A stretch of 64,000 bases of DNA from Melanocharis versteri (Eukaryota > Chordata > Aves > Passeriformes > Melanocharitidae): assembly GCA_013397845.1 (NCBI GenBank), contig VZTG01010608.1:496001-560000 (forward strand), written 5' to 3'. The notes below the pieces were generated by a model. It did no database searches. It had not been told where the DNA came from and saw nothing but the letters and a program-made list of their open reading frames with translations. Numbering within the stretch: the stretch's first letter is position 1; the number at the start of each line of letters is the position of its first letter. A program made the translations under genes and the position numbers. Positions 1-13,592 of the stretch are shown here, piece by piece.

Positions 1-3000
1 TATTATGTATATTTCCAAGGAGCAGTGGTTCCAGATATGACAGACATGTATTTAATCATTAAAGAAGAGCTGAAATTTGTTGGGTCCTTATTAGGGATAT
101 GGGGGAATTAGTTCATGGAAACATGGTACATATTTCTTGAATGACTGCAATGTGCCAGAGTAATTCCAGTGCTCTTTCACTGACAGAGCAGGGGGAGAAA
201 CAGTGTCCCTCTTGGCAATCCTCATCTTTGAGACAAAAATTAAAATTGAAATGCTATAACCATAAATCATAAATTCCAATCTCCAGTGAACAAATGGGGA
301 GACTATCATGGTCTGGAGAGTAAAGGAAATCCTACAGCCATAAATCATCTACTGAATGTTTTGTTTTCAAGTTAGAAAAATAGCCAAAACATGACACCAC
401 TCAAATGCCCATTACATCACAGGAAGCTAATTGTTCTAAAAATATGCCTTTTTGTAAACCCTTCCAAATGGTGATGATGAAGTATCCGACTCGCAGTTTT
501 AAAACAAAGGAAGTCACAGGCATACAATTCAACTGGTTATCCTGGAGTGGAGAAAGTTATGTGAGAAGTTACTCCCCTAGCTACTTCTGAGCAGGGACTG
601 TAAGGATAAAGAATCCTTTAGAGAAGCACAAAATGGATTCTTTTTTTTCCTTTATAAACCTTATTTGGTCTGTCTTTCTTTTATGGATTGGAAGACAGTT
701 TTATTTTGAGTTTTACCCACTTGTGAAGGAAAATTAGTCAGGATTTTTACAAATCTCTGTTTCTAGAGACCAGATGGTATTGATTTGAACATAAGGTAGA
801 TGGCAGGAGAAAAAGCAGAAAGAATATCAGAGGGTGGTGGAAACCAACAAATAATCCTTTATGAATTTCATAGCCTCTTATTAATGCTGATATTTTTTAC
901 GCCTGAAAACCTGTATTTTTCAGTCTTGCTGCAAATATAGTGCAAAGTGAAACCTTCTTGTGTCATGTACTTTTCTCTTGCCTACAGCAAATTAGTTGTA
1001 CTTGATTTCCACAAAGATTTAATATCCTAATCAGCTATTACTTGAACTAGTAAGCCTTGCCACATATATCTGAAATTCTCTCTCTAAATTTAACGTGAAC
1101 ATGAGAAGCAGAGCAGGTAAGAGAGTCAAAGAGCTATTGAGGTTGTCATTGCTGAGAATGTTTTGAAGATTGCAACTTTTTTCATATGTTTAATTGAACA
1201 TCTGTGAATATTGATACTTTTTAAAAGGAATTGCATGAATTAAGATAAGCATTTTATATTATTTAAAGATCCTAAATAATGTATCAGATCTTATTAATAT
1301 ACCCAACCTCTCAATAAAATAGTGCCTGGATTTGAAAGTAACTGTCAAAATGCATAAGATTTATCCTGGAGTAAATTCTCTCTCAACAGGAAGAATTCAA
1401 CCATAACAAGTGTCTTTCTGTCTTTCTATCACTATTCATCTTTGAAAATTACTATAGTTTTATAACCTTCTTATCTTTCTGGATTATTTTTAAGATTCTT
1501 GATGGAAAATATAAAATAGCATTCATAATAAGTACGTGCAGTTCTAGGTGAGGTTATCCAGCCTTATTTTCTAAATACCATAGATTTTCCTTTGCTTTAG
1601 CTTATAGGTGATTTCATAGTGAGTCAAGGAATGACAGAATAATTATTTACAGGTTTGAGGATCTCCATATCTGTTGACCACTGAGTGGAAAAAAAGGGAG
1701 AACGAGTCCCATTAATGTTAATTAATGATAAATGAAGAGGCTTCATAGGTATCACCAAGCATAATCTTCCTACACAGATGAGCCCTATCAAACGGTATCA
1801 ATTAGTGTACTGGAAGCATTCCTTCACAGTCAAAAATTGTGGTCACTTAAATTCTAAATACAAGAAAAAGTCAGAACATCTATGTTGTATTTTCTCCACT
1901 GACTGTACTTCCACCAGTCTCCTCACCCAACAAGGACAGGAAAAGACAGAAAATGCTGCCAAAAGCCTTCTGGGTTAAACTACATAGCAGGGAAAAAATG
2001 GAAAACTAATAAAAGTGTTACTGACCATTTGGTTAGTTGTCTTAAAAATACTGACATTTTGCTTAGTGCAAGGGAGGAAGCTCCATGGCGTTACTGAGAG
2101 GAATACAATTAAGGCCCATGAAAGAAGATTTTCAAGGCAAAGGATGAGACATTCAAAGATACCAAATTGGGAAGGAACAACTAACACTACCTACCATAGA
2201 TATTTACAGAAAATTTATAGACATTCTCTCGGAAAGAGATTAAAATTCACATCTGGATCGTTTTAGAGTTAACTGACTCCAGCGTTCCTGATAGTAAGTT
2301 TTCACCTGAATTCTTGGTGATAAACCCCAACATTTTATAATTGCCTGCTTCCACCCTTTTACTTCCTTTACATTCTGAAACTTGGCCTTGGCCTTCCTGA
2401 TCTCAGCACTGCATGTTATCATCAGCTACCCCAAAGCACTCCCAGAGACAGTCCTTTCCAGCAGGTTTCCTACCCCTCAGTAACACGCTGGAATCATTGT
2501 CCTCCCATGCATCAGCTGTAGCACGTCTGAGTTGGACTGTAGCTGTTTAAACAGCTGATTCAGGTAAGCTTTCCTGGGAAAAAAAAATTTTAAAATTCTC
2601 TTTATTATTTATTGCTAGACCAATCCTTATCCCATCTGAAACTTGTTGCAGGAAAGACATGGTATCAAAATTCAGATTTTCTCATAAAAATATTGTTGGA
2701 CCAAGAATTTGCCTCCTAGCAGAAACAATTGCTGATTGATATCTCTCTGTTAACTGCTATGTTTTGAGGGCTGGGAGCAATGGAATAAAATTCCGTCTAA
2801 AATTTACTTCACTTGTCCATTGCTTTAAACTTTGAAGGACTGGCCCCAAAAATACACAGAAGTGGTTGGTGACGTGTTTTCTTGTCATAAGCAAACACTG
2901 TAAGGTCACGATAAAGATATCTAAGCAGTTGCTAGTTTTAAGTTCACAAATTCACAAGCAGATTGAGAGCCAAATTGAGTTACCTTCTGTTAATTGCAAG

Positions 3001-6000
3001 ACTTTCTGGGTAAATAAGTGAATTAATATTTCTTTGAGAAAATGAAATGAAATTTTGTCACTGGAGACTAACAGAATTTAAGAAAATGTCACACGTGAAA
3101 AAATCACCTGTCATTATTTTTTTCTTCAGGGGAACTACAGGCTGATGCTTTACAACTTTTTCCGTCTACCCCCAAATATTTTTTTCTCTTGTTTGAAAGT
3201 AGGAATATCGTGGCAAACAGTTATCAGTGTCCTACACCAGTCTGAGTTGTAGTTCTAAATTACTGATGAACAAACAAGTCTGATGTTTAGTGTCCCCTTC
3301 CAATCACACCAATTATAAGTTATTTTAATGTTTTACTTGCACATTACGTTTTAGTAACTTTCTGTTATAACAGCTGTTTCACCTTTCACACAGAAATATC
3401 TCCAAGGCCTCCTTTACTGCTTAGAGAGACAACATGAAATGTTGACAGTGTTACTAAAGAACAAAAATGTAACTCGTGTTACAAGTGAAAACAGCAGTGC
3501 AACACAACATGAGTCTTGGGCTTTTTTGATGATTTTTGAGGTTTTTGTTTTGACAATTGATGGTTTGGGGTATTTTTTGTTTTGTTTATTGATGAAAAAA
3601 TAAAATATTGAAATAAGCCAATTGATGTTCATATGACAATAAAACATGTCTGTTTGCTGCTTGGTGAAAATGACTGTAAGATTATGCTCTCTGCCTGACT
3701 ATAATGTCTGAATTCCTCCTCATGTACAAAAGGTGTGTCCACTAAAGGAACTGTAGGAATGGCATTTAATTTAGAAAAGCTGGCCTCATTTTGTTTATTC
3801 ATTTATTGTTCTAAAAAGCTAACCACATGTGTGTACACGCACATTTTTTAAACCAAGTTAGACCTTGTGTGGAAAAAAAGTAATATGCATTTTGCTCAAT
3901 GCTGAAAATTTTATACAGATACATCACTGTAGGCATTTTTCTTCAGAAAAGAAATAAAAAATTTTCACACCTTGCATGCACTGGTGATTGCAGTGAGAGC
4001 TTGGAATTTAGGAGACCTGAGTAAATGCCCTTTGGAGTCAGCATGCTTATCTAACAGATTAACAGACAGATGATGACCTTTCTCCAATAGGAAACCTAAC
4101 CTTCAATAAAGAGAGGCATTGAATGGTCTATTTCTGCTGATATGTTGTATTAATTTTCTTAAAATCAGTACAGGATGAGTATATACATATATATGTATGT
4201 ATGTATAAAAGAACTTTTCAAATGCTGATCTGGGTTGTCACATCTTGCTCTGTCTCATCAGGGAGATGCATGTTGTACTCACCCATGAGGGAGTCGTGCC
4301 CACAGGTAGAAAAATACCTGGTGATCCCCAACTTAACAGCTCTGCTGGATGTACACAGCTTTAGAGCTCACATGTCAGTGCATCTTTATGAGTTTATCTC
4401 ACCCACATTGACTCTGGATCCAAGAATATCCCTTCTTCCAGCAAAGCCTGTAGCCACCCAAGTGAGCAACAGAAGACAAAATTAAAATAGTCCTCAGTTT
4501 GTATTGATAGCACCTATTCTTGTCCTAGAGAATGATAATGTATAGATAGACCTTGTGAAACAATGAAAGAATATCAGGTGGTAGATTATGATTATACACA
4601 TTCTGCTCAGTAATAAGGATGACTATAGTGTCTCAAGAACTGTTTCTTATCAACACACTGTTTCTTAGTAAAGAATTTGCAGTACAGTAGTGAGTTTCGG
4701 CTTTTTTTCTTCCTGTATGATGTGACACTACACCAAATCAGAAGAAATGTGACAGACATGGGCTGAAATCTGCAGTTAGAAGATTCTTGCAGCCATTGTA
4801 TAAGAGATCATCTGCTTACTCCTCTGTGTGTTCAACAGCTTGAGGCATGTTCACGTGTCAAAGGTCGAGGGTGAGTTCCCTTTTCTGTGGAACTTCTCAA
4901 ACCCTTCCCAGCACACAGTTTCCAAGAAAAGTTGTAATACAATATTATGTGATATCTTACACATTGTTGCCAGTGTTATCAGAAGCAATACATAAGATGA
5001 TGGATGCCAGTAAGGAAAAGGTAATATTTGAATATTGAACCATCAGTTCCCACTGAAGGTGGAAGCTATATCAGGATGATGACAGTAGCACATAAAGTTC
5101 ACCAAAATAGTGGCGCTCTTTTGCAAAGATATTTGAAACTTTAATAACAAATCTGTGATACGAAATCTCAGAGGGACACTCTAACTCACATGAACAAAAT
5201 TCCCTAGACAAAGCAAGTTGCATATTCCTTGTCAAGAAAAAAATATTACCTCATTTATAAGAAAAAATTTCAAACCTTGGGACTCTCAGAATAAAAATAT
5301 AGACTTAAACATTTACAATTTTCTTTGAAGAGGATTTTTTCAAGCAATTGCAAACCATGCTATCTAGACTGTATTTAAGACTTGTATTATGAATTAGTTC
5401 TCAAAACAAGGTGTCGAGATTGAAAAATCTTGATTGGTGCTTCAAGAATAGAGAAGTGGAATCTAAATCCAGTAATATTCAGGGTTTCTGTTATTACAGA
5501 AAACTTACTCTTGTCCAAATATTATATGTGCTTGAAAGAAAAGAAACCATGTTTAGGGGTTATTATGGAAGCTCTTCTTTGGCTAAGAAACTGCTTCTAA
5601 TTCAGATTAAGAATAATGGGAACATTTGAATTATGAACCCCAGACAGAGGGTTCATAATGGAAGTACTTACAGACACTGGGCTGTATTGGCAGACAGATT
5701 TCCAATAGCACAGCAAATACACGGGAAAAAGAAATTTGTTTTGGAAAACAGACTCCTCAGAAGTCAGCAAATACAAGGGAGAGCAGAGCTTTACACCAAA
5801 CTGTTGATTTACAATTGCAGTCAGTGTGTAAATATATTGTACACAGTTAGAGATAGTTAAAGGAAAGAAACATTGTGATAGTTTTATTGTTCTGTTTTAA
5901 ACAGTAAGGAGAGACAAAAAATATGACAATGTTTTTATAGAATGGGTTTGCAGCCCATTCTAGATAACTCTAATAGTTGAACTATCTGAACTAAGCAAAC

Positions 6001-6049
6001 CCTTTCCCATGGTGTGTAAACAAGATTTATCTTAATTTGAAAATATTTT
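1..6049. other. AT-rich intergenic or intronic DNA, no gene seen
   Basis: This stretch is AT-rich and CpG-poor. The longest open frames are under 100 codons, have no recognisable domain, and match nothing I know. Minor items are an alternating TA/TG tract near 4180-4205 and a perfect 9-bp inverted repeat with a 7-nt loop at 5938-5962 (TAGAATGGG/CCCATTCTA). I saw no interspersed repeat, although very old ones would be invisible by eye. Confidence 0.6.
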
Positions 6050-6260
6050 TTCTTTGCGATGTAACTTTCTGTGCTGCTGCAACCTCACAATCACACATTG
6101 CTTGAGCATTCAGCTGCTAGCCCAGCAAGAATCTTACAGGAATACTGCCACATTGATTAGACAGATTAGAGAAGCAATGTTATGAAGAGATCGTAATCTT
6201 TCACTGATTCAGTTGCTGAGCTGTGGCCAAACACATCATGCTAATCATTTCACTTCTACG
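6050..6260. promoter_or_regulatory. Candidate conserved non-coding stretch
   Basis: The block is non-repetitive and more balanced in composition than its flanks. It carries several homeodomain-like or GATA/GATTA-like cores (TGATTAGACAGATTAG, GCTAATCATTTC) and no open frame. It ends about 290 bp before the 5' end of a CR1 insertion. The look resembles vertebrate conserved non-coding elements, but conservation cannot be seen in one sequence, so this is a low-confidence inference. Confidence 0.2.
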
Positions 6261-6544
6261 GCAAAGGGGAGAAAGAAAACATTCCTTATATCTGGCCAGC
6301 CTGAAAAGATAGAAAACTGGTTTCCAAACAGTGTTTCCAAACCCATCTTTTAGTATAAATTGTGTCTGGACTTTATCTTACTCTCATTTTCTTCTTAACT
6401 GCAGACTCCAAGCTTACATCAGGATCATGCTTTTAATGCTGAGATCGGCATGTATGAGAATTTCACAATTACCGTGTCATAATAGCTATAAACTAATCAC
6501 AATTATGCAGGTGAAGTTCATAAACCTTTATGTGCTTTTCAGAG

Positions 6545-7445
6545 TAAACGGCTCAGAAACTTAGGGAAGGTGATTGAGAGTAATCACCCTGGCTTTACAA
6601 TGGGAAAATCATGCCTGACCAACCCAATAGCTTCCTACAATGAAATGTCTAGTTTAATGGATGAGGGTAGCAGTGGATATTGTTTATCTCACCTTCAGCA
6701 AGTCTTTTGACACTGTCTTCCATCACATTCTCATTGACAAAATGATGAAGTATGGGTTAGATAATCAGGCAAGGAGGTGGATCGCAAGCTGGCTGAACTG
6801 CTGGGCTCAAAGGTTTGTGAGCAGTGGCACCAAGTCCAACGGCAGCCCAGTCCCAGTGGTGTCACCTCAGGCCTGATCCTAGGCCAGAATTATTTAACCA
6901 GATCATTAATGACCTGGATGGTGGGATGGAATGCACCCTCAGCAAGCTTGTAGAAGATATAAAACCCGGGGAATTGACCAAGCCAGGTGGTTGTGCTACC
7001 ATTTAGAGGAAGCTCAAAATGCTGGAGAAAGAGGCCTGCAGAAACGTCATTAATTTCAACAAAGAGAATTGCAAAGTCATGAACTTTTGGTGGAATTACC
7101 CCAGACACCAACATCTACTGGTGGCCAACTGCCTGAAAAAGCATCTGGGCAGAAGAAGACCTGGGTTTCCTGGTGGACACCAAATTGAACTTGTAGCACT
7201 GGATTAAAGATACATCTAGGTGCTTGGTCCAGTTCTGTGCTCCCCAGGGCAGAGATACATGGACATACTGAAGCATGTCCAGCAAAGGGCCACAAAGATG
7301 GTTAAGTGCTTGGAGTAGCTGTCATATCAAAAGATACAGTCCTGAGATAGAACCTGCTACAGCTGACCCAGCTTTGAGCAGGGATGTTGACTAGACAGCA
7401 TCCAGAGATACCTTCCAACTCTGTACATGTTGTGATTCTCTGAGA
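6545..7445 (+). mobile_element. CR1 LINE remnant, 5'-truncated and internally deleted
   Basis: This is the 3' part of a CR1 (Chicken Repeat 1) non-LTR retrotransposon, whose second ORF encodes the endonuclease/reverse transcriptase. The frame at 6661-6876 reads VDIVYLTFSKSFDTV followed by a LIDKMMKYGLD-like stretch, the signature of the CR1 RT domain. A frameshift follows. Further 3' come NDLDGGMECTLSKL, KENCKVMNF and an eroded VQQRATKMV-like part. The catalytic FADD motif has decayed to LVED at 6947-6958. From about 7310 the copy jumps to a recognisable CR1 3' end (7364-7445: a gggatgttgactagac-like stretch, then ccttccaac, then ttgtgattctctga), so roughly 200-300 bp of the 3' RT/UTR part is missing. 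The 5' end near 6545 reflects the usual CR1 truncation. No intact ORF remains, so the copy is inactive. Recognition as CR1 is firm; the subfamily is not determined. Confidence 0.9.
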
Positions 7446-9580
7446 AGAGGCATTCTGAATCTGTTTTCTGGGATGCTTATATGAGCTTCTCAGAGAAACC
7501 ATTTAGTCCCAGAAATATTATGTGGTATATTAAGTGCAAAAAAGGTGCCTGAGGTTGCTTGTGGTTAACACTGTGTGTGGTATTAATGAATAATGGCAAA
7601 AATGCAAATAACAATTTCTTGATGTATATATATATATTTGTGGATACAATTCAATAACTCTTTTACTTCAAGGTATAATGAACAACTACAGAAAACAAAA
7701 ATATTTTATATTAGTGCTTTGCTAGTGCCCTGGGAACCACTCATTCCACCCACATGCTATCAAGCTACCGTTATGGAAAGAATGAAATTTTTGTAACACA
7801 AGGCAGTGTAATTTTGAGACTTTTCAAGAAATGGATGTGATCATTACAAAAATCACTTTTCTGAAATACTCTGAATCACCACATAATACATCCATTTATC
7901 TAATTTCATATTATGCTAACATTTGAGAAACAGTCTTAACAACAGCTAAAAAGTAAGTTCTTAAGTGATTCAAAATTTCAGCTAAAACCAGACCTTTGTA
8001 AGTCCCAGTACCCCCCCCCAAAAAAAAAAAATAAAAGACTTTACTGATACTTAGTTATCAGTTTTCTTACTGTAGCAACAGAAACGTAGCTATTAAAACA
8101 CTCGTGTCATCCCTTCCAGCCTGGCACAGCCCTTCCATTTAATTATCAGCATCCAGAACACAACGTGTATAGACTTTGGGGACATATCATTGTTTGCCAT
8201 GCTGCCTAGCTCACTTCAGTGGCAGTTTCATAGGTTCAATATTTGCATGTGCTTTCTGACCTGATTTTGGAATTTGCAGCATGTGCTACCGACATCCATC
8301 CTTGTTATCGTGATCCTTTCTTTGTTAGGCAGTGTGGCAGTTGTTTATGCACCTGGATTTCGATTTATATGTGCTTTTGCATCAAAACTCTCTGACTGAG
8401 AATAGTATAGTCACACAGATTTTCCTGTCATAGACTCCTCTTGCTTTAACAGCTGCATTTCCTGGATTTTTATTATGTTTTAAATTTCTTCCTGGGCTGA
8501 AGTTATATTTCATATTTAATTTTATACTCATCTTATGATCACTGCAAGAGGATTTGGTTGTTTATCTCAGACATGTTTCAAGGTGATTGTATTTTCTTTT
8601 TATTTGCCCTAGCAAACAAGTGCAAAGCTAATTTTCTAAGACCATTTTTGTTTTGTTTTCATAGCCTTTACATTCTTTCATTTTACTTAGATGCTGTAAT
8701 GCACTGTAGGTTTCATGTAAAATTACAGATAATGTTGCATAAGTTTTCTCCATGTCAAGGAACACGGTGAGTTTTCCATGAGTTCCAGATTACTAGAATA
8801 TCTTTATACCTCTTGTCTTAGACTCTTTTAATGGCAAACCTGTAATTAAACCTTAAGTATATTTAAATTATATGTGTTCATTAAGCTGTAAAATATAATG
8901 GTTGCATTAATTATGGAGAGTTCTAAACACAACTTTTTTTCACCTTTAAAATAGTAATAGATTAATAGCACTATTCATGTGTATAAAGCCAAGCATGTGT
9001 TTAAGTGTTTGCATGATCGAATCCTTTATGTATGAAACAGCCAGCAAAATTACATTTGTATGCCTGGTCTTCCCAATTTTGAGGACTGTGAGAAATGCAA
9101 CAAATAGAAATTTGTTTCTTCTCCAGGGTCTAATAAAAGTTAGCACCTGTCCTTAGCAGGCTAATCTGAGCAGTCCTGGGAAACAATCATCGAACTCTGG
9201 GAGCCTTTCCTGCACTACTTGGAAAGGAGTGTTAAATCAATCATAAAATATTTAAAATATCGGACAAATTATAGCAATATAGACTGTGAGAAGGGGTAAA
9301 AAAAGATTTAAAAAAAAATAGAAAGCTGTTTGTGCAGTCCTTAGTGGCCTGCGTCTGGATATTATGGGTCGTTATTATTAGGTGTAATTCACACTGATCC
9401 TGAAAAGCAAAATCATGCCTCAGTAATGAAGGCAGTATACACTGCATTTGAAGACAAACTAAAGTCTGACAGAAAACTCTTTGCTTCTCAGCTGTCTCCA
9501 TAATATATTCTAGTTAAAAATAATGAGACTGTTGATAAATATTTTATGAATATTTACCTGCAAAAAATGACAAAAAGAAA
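7446..9580. other. AT-rich non-genic DNA
   Basis: I saw no gene or interspersed repeat here. A short (TA)n tract lies near 7625-7638, and a homopolymer junction of nine C followed by twelve A lies at 8011-8031. Open frames are all under 90 codons and lack domains. Confidence 0.55.
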
Positions 9581-9582
9581 TG

Positions 9583-9619
9583 AGAATAGAAAGAATAGAA
9601 AGAATAGAAAGAATAGAAT
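9583..9619. repeat. Short tandem repeat, 9-bp unit AGAATAGAA
   Basis: Four near-perfect copies of AGAATAGAA follow one another in an A-rich context, forming a small purine-rich microsatellite-like tract. It is likely to be length-polymorphic, and I see no sign of function. Confidence 0.85.
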
Positions 9620-11264
9620 GTGGCACTTTGTTCTGTAGTTTATAAATTGGTAACATACATTTTGTTGTAGTTTTGTTTCCAAATTCTCTTTATTTCAGAA
9701 AATAGTCAAAATCAGCCACAAATAATTGTTCAGCCTTTTGTTGTGGTGGTTACTTTTTCCTATGACTGGAATACTCTTAAGGCCAGGTCTGGCTTTCAAG
9801 TGAGTGACAGTGAGAAATGAAATTCCCTTAGCCTCCAGTCAGCCCCCAGTGATTTACAGAATTGGTGCTTGAGTATTATACAAATCAGCAAAAATTTTCT
9901 GAAACTGCCTGGAGAGATGCCACTGCTATGCAGCTATGCTGCAGACATGGACGTTACAATGCACAAGGCTACTTCACTTAAAATATACCTGAACTGAATG
10001 AGCCCTCATATTGTGTGTTAGGTAAAGGTCGACATAAAGACCATTTGGATGCATCCTCTGCGTCTTCAAGATTTTTCAGGAACACAGCTGTTTCACATCT
10101 GTTAAAGTCCTCTCAGAATCCAGATGTTTACTCGGTGCCTCACCTATTTGCAACTCCTGACAACTTTAATTCCTTGTACTTTTTTTTCAAGAGCCCAACA
10201 GATAACCTGTCAACTGCACAGACTCATGGCAGAAAGTAGGTAGACCTGTGATCCCCTCTTGATAGATGTCACTGATTTCGACTGAAACTGCGTTATCAGA
10301 AGTAGAAAAAAATTATAATTACAAAAATTCACACTGGAAATTTTCAGTCAGTGCCAAGAAAATGCTCAGTGATGGAAAATATAAATAACTAAAACCTATG
10401 CATAATGTCATATATTAAAGAATAGAGTCACATTTTCTACCTAAAGAGGATGATTTTTTTTCTGCAACGTGTCTGGCTGGTGAATAGGTTTTAAGCATCT
10501 GGGAAAACAGACGTGCAAAATATGGAACACATGTTTTGCAACTACAGTAAATCCAGGAGTGCAATCAAAGTAGAGCTCTCACCAAAAATAACTTTAAATT
10601 GGCTACAACTGACTCCATATCCTCTTCCACTTTGAAATCATAAGCTCTTCTTTAACTCACATGCTTACATTTGTGGCTTTTGCTGCTAGATACTTTGAGA
10701 ATATGCTCACGTACCATAGCCCCTTTAAATTTTTCAAGTTCCTTCCTAGTCATTTAAAGACATCATGGAGAGAGTTGCTTGGCAAAGCCAAAACTAAGAT
10801 GTGGTCTTTGCTGTTTACAGATTCCTAGAACTGATATCTGGCAACGGCTATGGAAATAGTGCAGGGTCTAAACATGGTCTCACTTTGAAGCTTACGTCAT
10901 TTTCCTGCTCATGGAAATTGTCAATGGTTTTCTGTCTGCTGTTTGCATTTTCCTTCCTACCGGGGATCGTCTCTTTCCAGTTTGAGGTGTTCCCCTAGAT
11001 TTTATAGCAGGTGCATGCAGCAGGCCTCCTCTTCCGAGTGGAATCTGTCATTCTCACTGCTGACACAAAGTACTTCGGGAGCGTGTGGAAAAACCGCTGT
11101 GTTTGCAGTAGCTTTACACACTTTACAGCAGAAATAGTGTTAAGAGTGACATTTACACTACTGATCTTAGGCACTGAATTTAGGATGTTAATCTCCCTAT
11201 ACTTGTTACATAACGAGCAGTAGGGGAGAGGGATTGCTTCACAGAACAATTCGGGGCCACTGAT
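9620..11264. other. Non-repetitive, no gene seen
   Basis: Ordinary AT-rich sequence. Overlapping short frames on both strands at 10801-11267 (64-90 codons) show no domain, and simultaneous openness of opposite strands argues for chance. Confidence 0.5.
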
Positions 11265-11322
11265 CACGGAATCGTAGAATAGTTTGGGCTAGAAGGGACC
11301 TTAAAGGTGACCTAGTTCCAAC
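11265..11322 (-). mobile_element. CR1 3'-end stub
   Basis: About 58 bp match the reverse complement of the extreme CR1 3' end: cacggaatcgtagaatagtt, then ggctagaagggaccttaaag, then a tgacctagttccaac-like end. CR1 insertions in birds are commonly severely 5'-truncated, and this is an extreme case or the residue of a deletion. It has no coding content. Confidence 0.85.
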
Positions 11323-13351
11323 TGGAAGAGAAGAGGGAAATATAGACAGTGCTGGACTTGGAGCTACATTTCTAGCAATCTTAACATTAAGCAAATGCAA
11401 CATTGATCTGTAAAAAGAAATTAGATGGCTAATACACCATCAAAGTACACAAATTTTGTCCTGTATATAAACACCTCCATTATAAAGTATCCTAAAAGTT
11501 ATTCTTGGGTAGTAGTAAAAGGAGGCAGCTACAAGCTTTGGCAAGTATGTCAAATATAAATACAGATAATGGGAAGGACCAATGTTATCTGGAGTACCTA
11601 TAGCTCTACTTTAGGTAGAGAGGCAGTCCACATTCCACACAGTAAAATGCAGAGAGAGTGTGAAGTGCAGACATAAAACTACATCTGGAGATTTAGCAAC
11701 CTATGCCTCTATCCCAGAAAGGGAAAAAAGATAAATGTTTGGGAAACTCTGAGAGGGGACAAAGGATTGGATACAACTCCTTTAGCATCTCCAAGTCCAT
11801 TCACTACAAAAAACATATAGGGGCACAATCTAGGGGCACAATCTTGACATTCTCAGATCCTACTGGCTCCTTTTGGCTCCTGCTACTGTTCCAAAGTCAG
11901 CTAAGTCACTGCAAGCGATAACATTCCTGTGTCTGAATCCATGTAAACCATGTTCTGTGATGGGGTAAGACCTGGAAATGCAGGAAAAGAAAAGCTGGGA
12001 GCATTCTAGGCATGCATCGAAAAGATGTTGTGAGGATAATTGGGAAGCCAGGACTTCTGATCACAATGCTGTCTAGGTTCAGCCTCTAAGAGCTTAATTG
12101 CAAATTTAACAGGAGAGCTGTTGTGCAGGAACCTTAACTGTAATACCCGTGTGTTACCCATAATTCAGTCAGATGCAGAACATGTAATCCATCTGGTTTT
12201 CTTTTCCCCTGTGCAGCTCTATTCATAACATTTTGTTGCATTTTCATCTTCTTACAACAAGTTAAACATTTGCTGTTATTTGGATCAATCCTGTTCCCTC
12301 ATTCCCATTATAAAAGAATCATGCTGAAATCTGAATGTTTTACTTTTCCTCAACTATCCACTTTCTTCAACACCAACTATCCACTTTGTCTACATATATC
12401 AATATATTTGGTGATAACACACATATTTCCTTAACTAGAAGTCTTAAAAATGACCTAGTTATTCCGGAAGAAGAACATGTACATGTAAACATTCACAAGT
12501 CAGATGCTACCTAGGAATCAAGATGTTTAAAGAAATGTTATTCATTATCACTTTTTATGTACCTCTGGGATGCATTAGCAGATATACCAGAACAGGGAGA
12601 AGGAGACACTTGAAATAAGAAAGTGCAAGGATTTCCGTGTATATTCTTCCTTTGTGTAGTTTTTTTTTTTCTTGGTTTTGTTTTATTTTGTTTGTCAACT
12701 TCTTGAAACCATGAGAAGATTTGGAAAAGCAGCCAAAATTTTGATGCTTATTCTAGCTAAAAAAATACCTCTAAACCTTTTGAGATTTAACCAACACTAA
12801 TTATATCATATCTTGTTTTATAATCTCACAGACTTGTATGTAAACACATTATATCTACCATCACACATTCCTTAAATTGCCTCAAATTTAATCTGTAGGG
12901 GTTTTTTTATGAAGATTTATTTGGACTGACTTTTGATTACTTCCTTGTTGTTCTGAATTGGCTCAGTCTCCTAAAGACTTTTCTCACTTTGTGCATTAAT
13001 TCATCTTTGTTCCCTTTGTCTCCTGCTACTTGCATATAAAAAGTGATGACATTTTCAATTGTATTTAAATCCTGCAGATAAATTGGAGTCCTCAAAATGG
13101 ATTTTTTCTATTTTTTAATACTTAGCTTAGCTTTATAATTTCACATTCTCCATAGGAAATCTGTTTTGAATCAGCTCCTTATGATGAACGTTAGGTAAAA
13201 TATTCTGCAAACAGTAGCAAACCCACAACATTAAGAAAATAATCTGTAGAGGAAAAAGAATTTTCTTCTCCCTTGACCTGGACAGAATTGCTTTTGTCTT
13301 TTGTAACACACTTCACAACATAATAAAACCATTACTCAAAGAACTAAAATT
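11323..13351. other. Non-genic DNA with two small local duplications
   Basis: I saw no gene. A 13-bp segment (AGGGGCACAATCT) is tandemly duplicated at 11819-11844. The 14-mer CAACTATCCACTTT occurs twice about 22 bp apart near 12353-12390. Poly-T and TTTTG-rich tracts lie near 12659-12695. Confidence 0.55.
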
Positions 13352-13396
13352 TTGTTGAGTTTGTTTGGTTTTTGTTTGTTTGTTTGTTTGTTTGGG
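13352..13396. repeat. (GTTT)n microsatellite
   Basis: An imperfect GTTT/TTTG tetranucleotide array lies immediately next to the end of an LTR remnant. Read on the minus strand it is (CAAA)n downstream of the LTR 3' end. Confidence 0.85.
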
Positions 13397-13406
13397 GGTT
13401 GTTTGG

Positions 13407-13592
13407 TGTTATTGCTTAACCCTGACCAGCAGCCAAGTCCCAGACAGCCACTCACTCATCTTCCACCAGTGGGATCAGAGAAAGAATGGGAAGGGTAAAA
13501 GCCAGAAAACTCGTGGGCTGAGATAAACAGGGGTTAATAGGGAAAACAAAATCCACGTACACTAGCAAAGCAAAAGACGTTTGTGAGATGGG
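13407..13592 (-). mobile_element. Avian endogenous retrovirus LTR remnant (3'/U5 end)
   Basis: Read on the minus strand, this segment matches the terminal part of an LTR family I recognise from bird genomes. In order it has a TATTAACC-type poly(A)-signal region, a tttatctcagcccacgag core, a tttacccttcccatt stretch, and an end near gggttaagcaataaca at 13407. Only the last ~185 bp of the LTR is recognisable. The U3 part, any internal region and a partner LTR are not seen nearby, so it is a degraded solo-LTR fragment. The exact family name is not assigned because I recall it only by pattern. It has no coding capacity. Confidence 0.7.

Noticed and set aside
4839..4870. Possible 32-bp microexon between ttcaacag and gtgagt
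   Set aside because: Short acceptor/donor pairs like this arise by chance and nothing nearby suggests a host gene.
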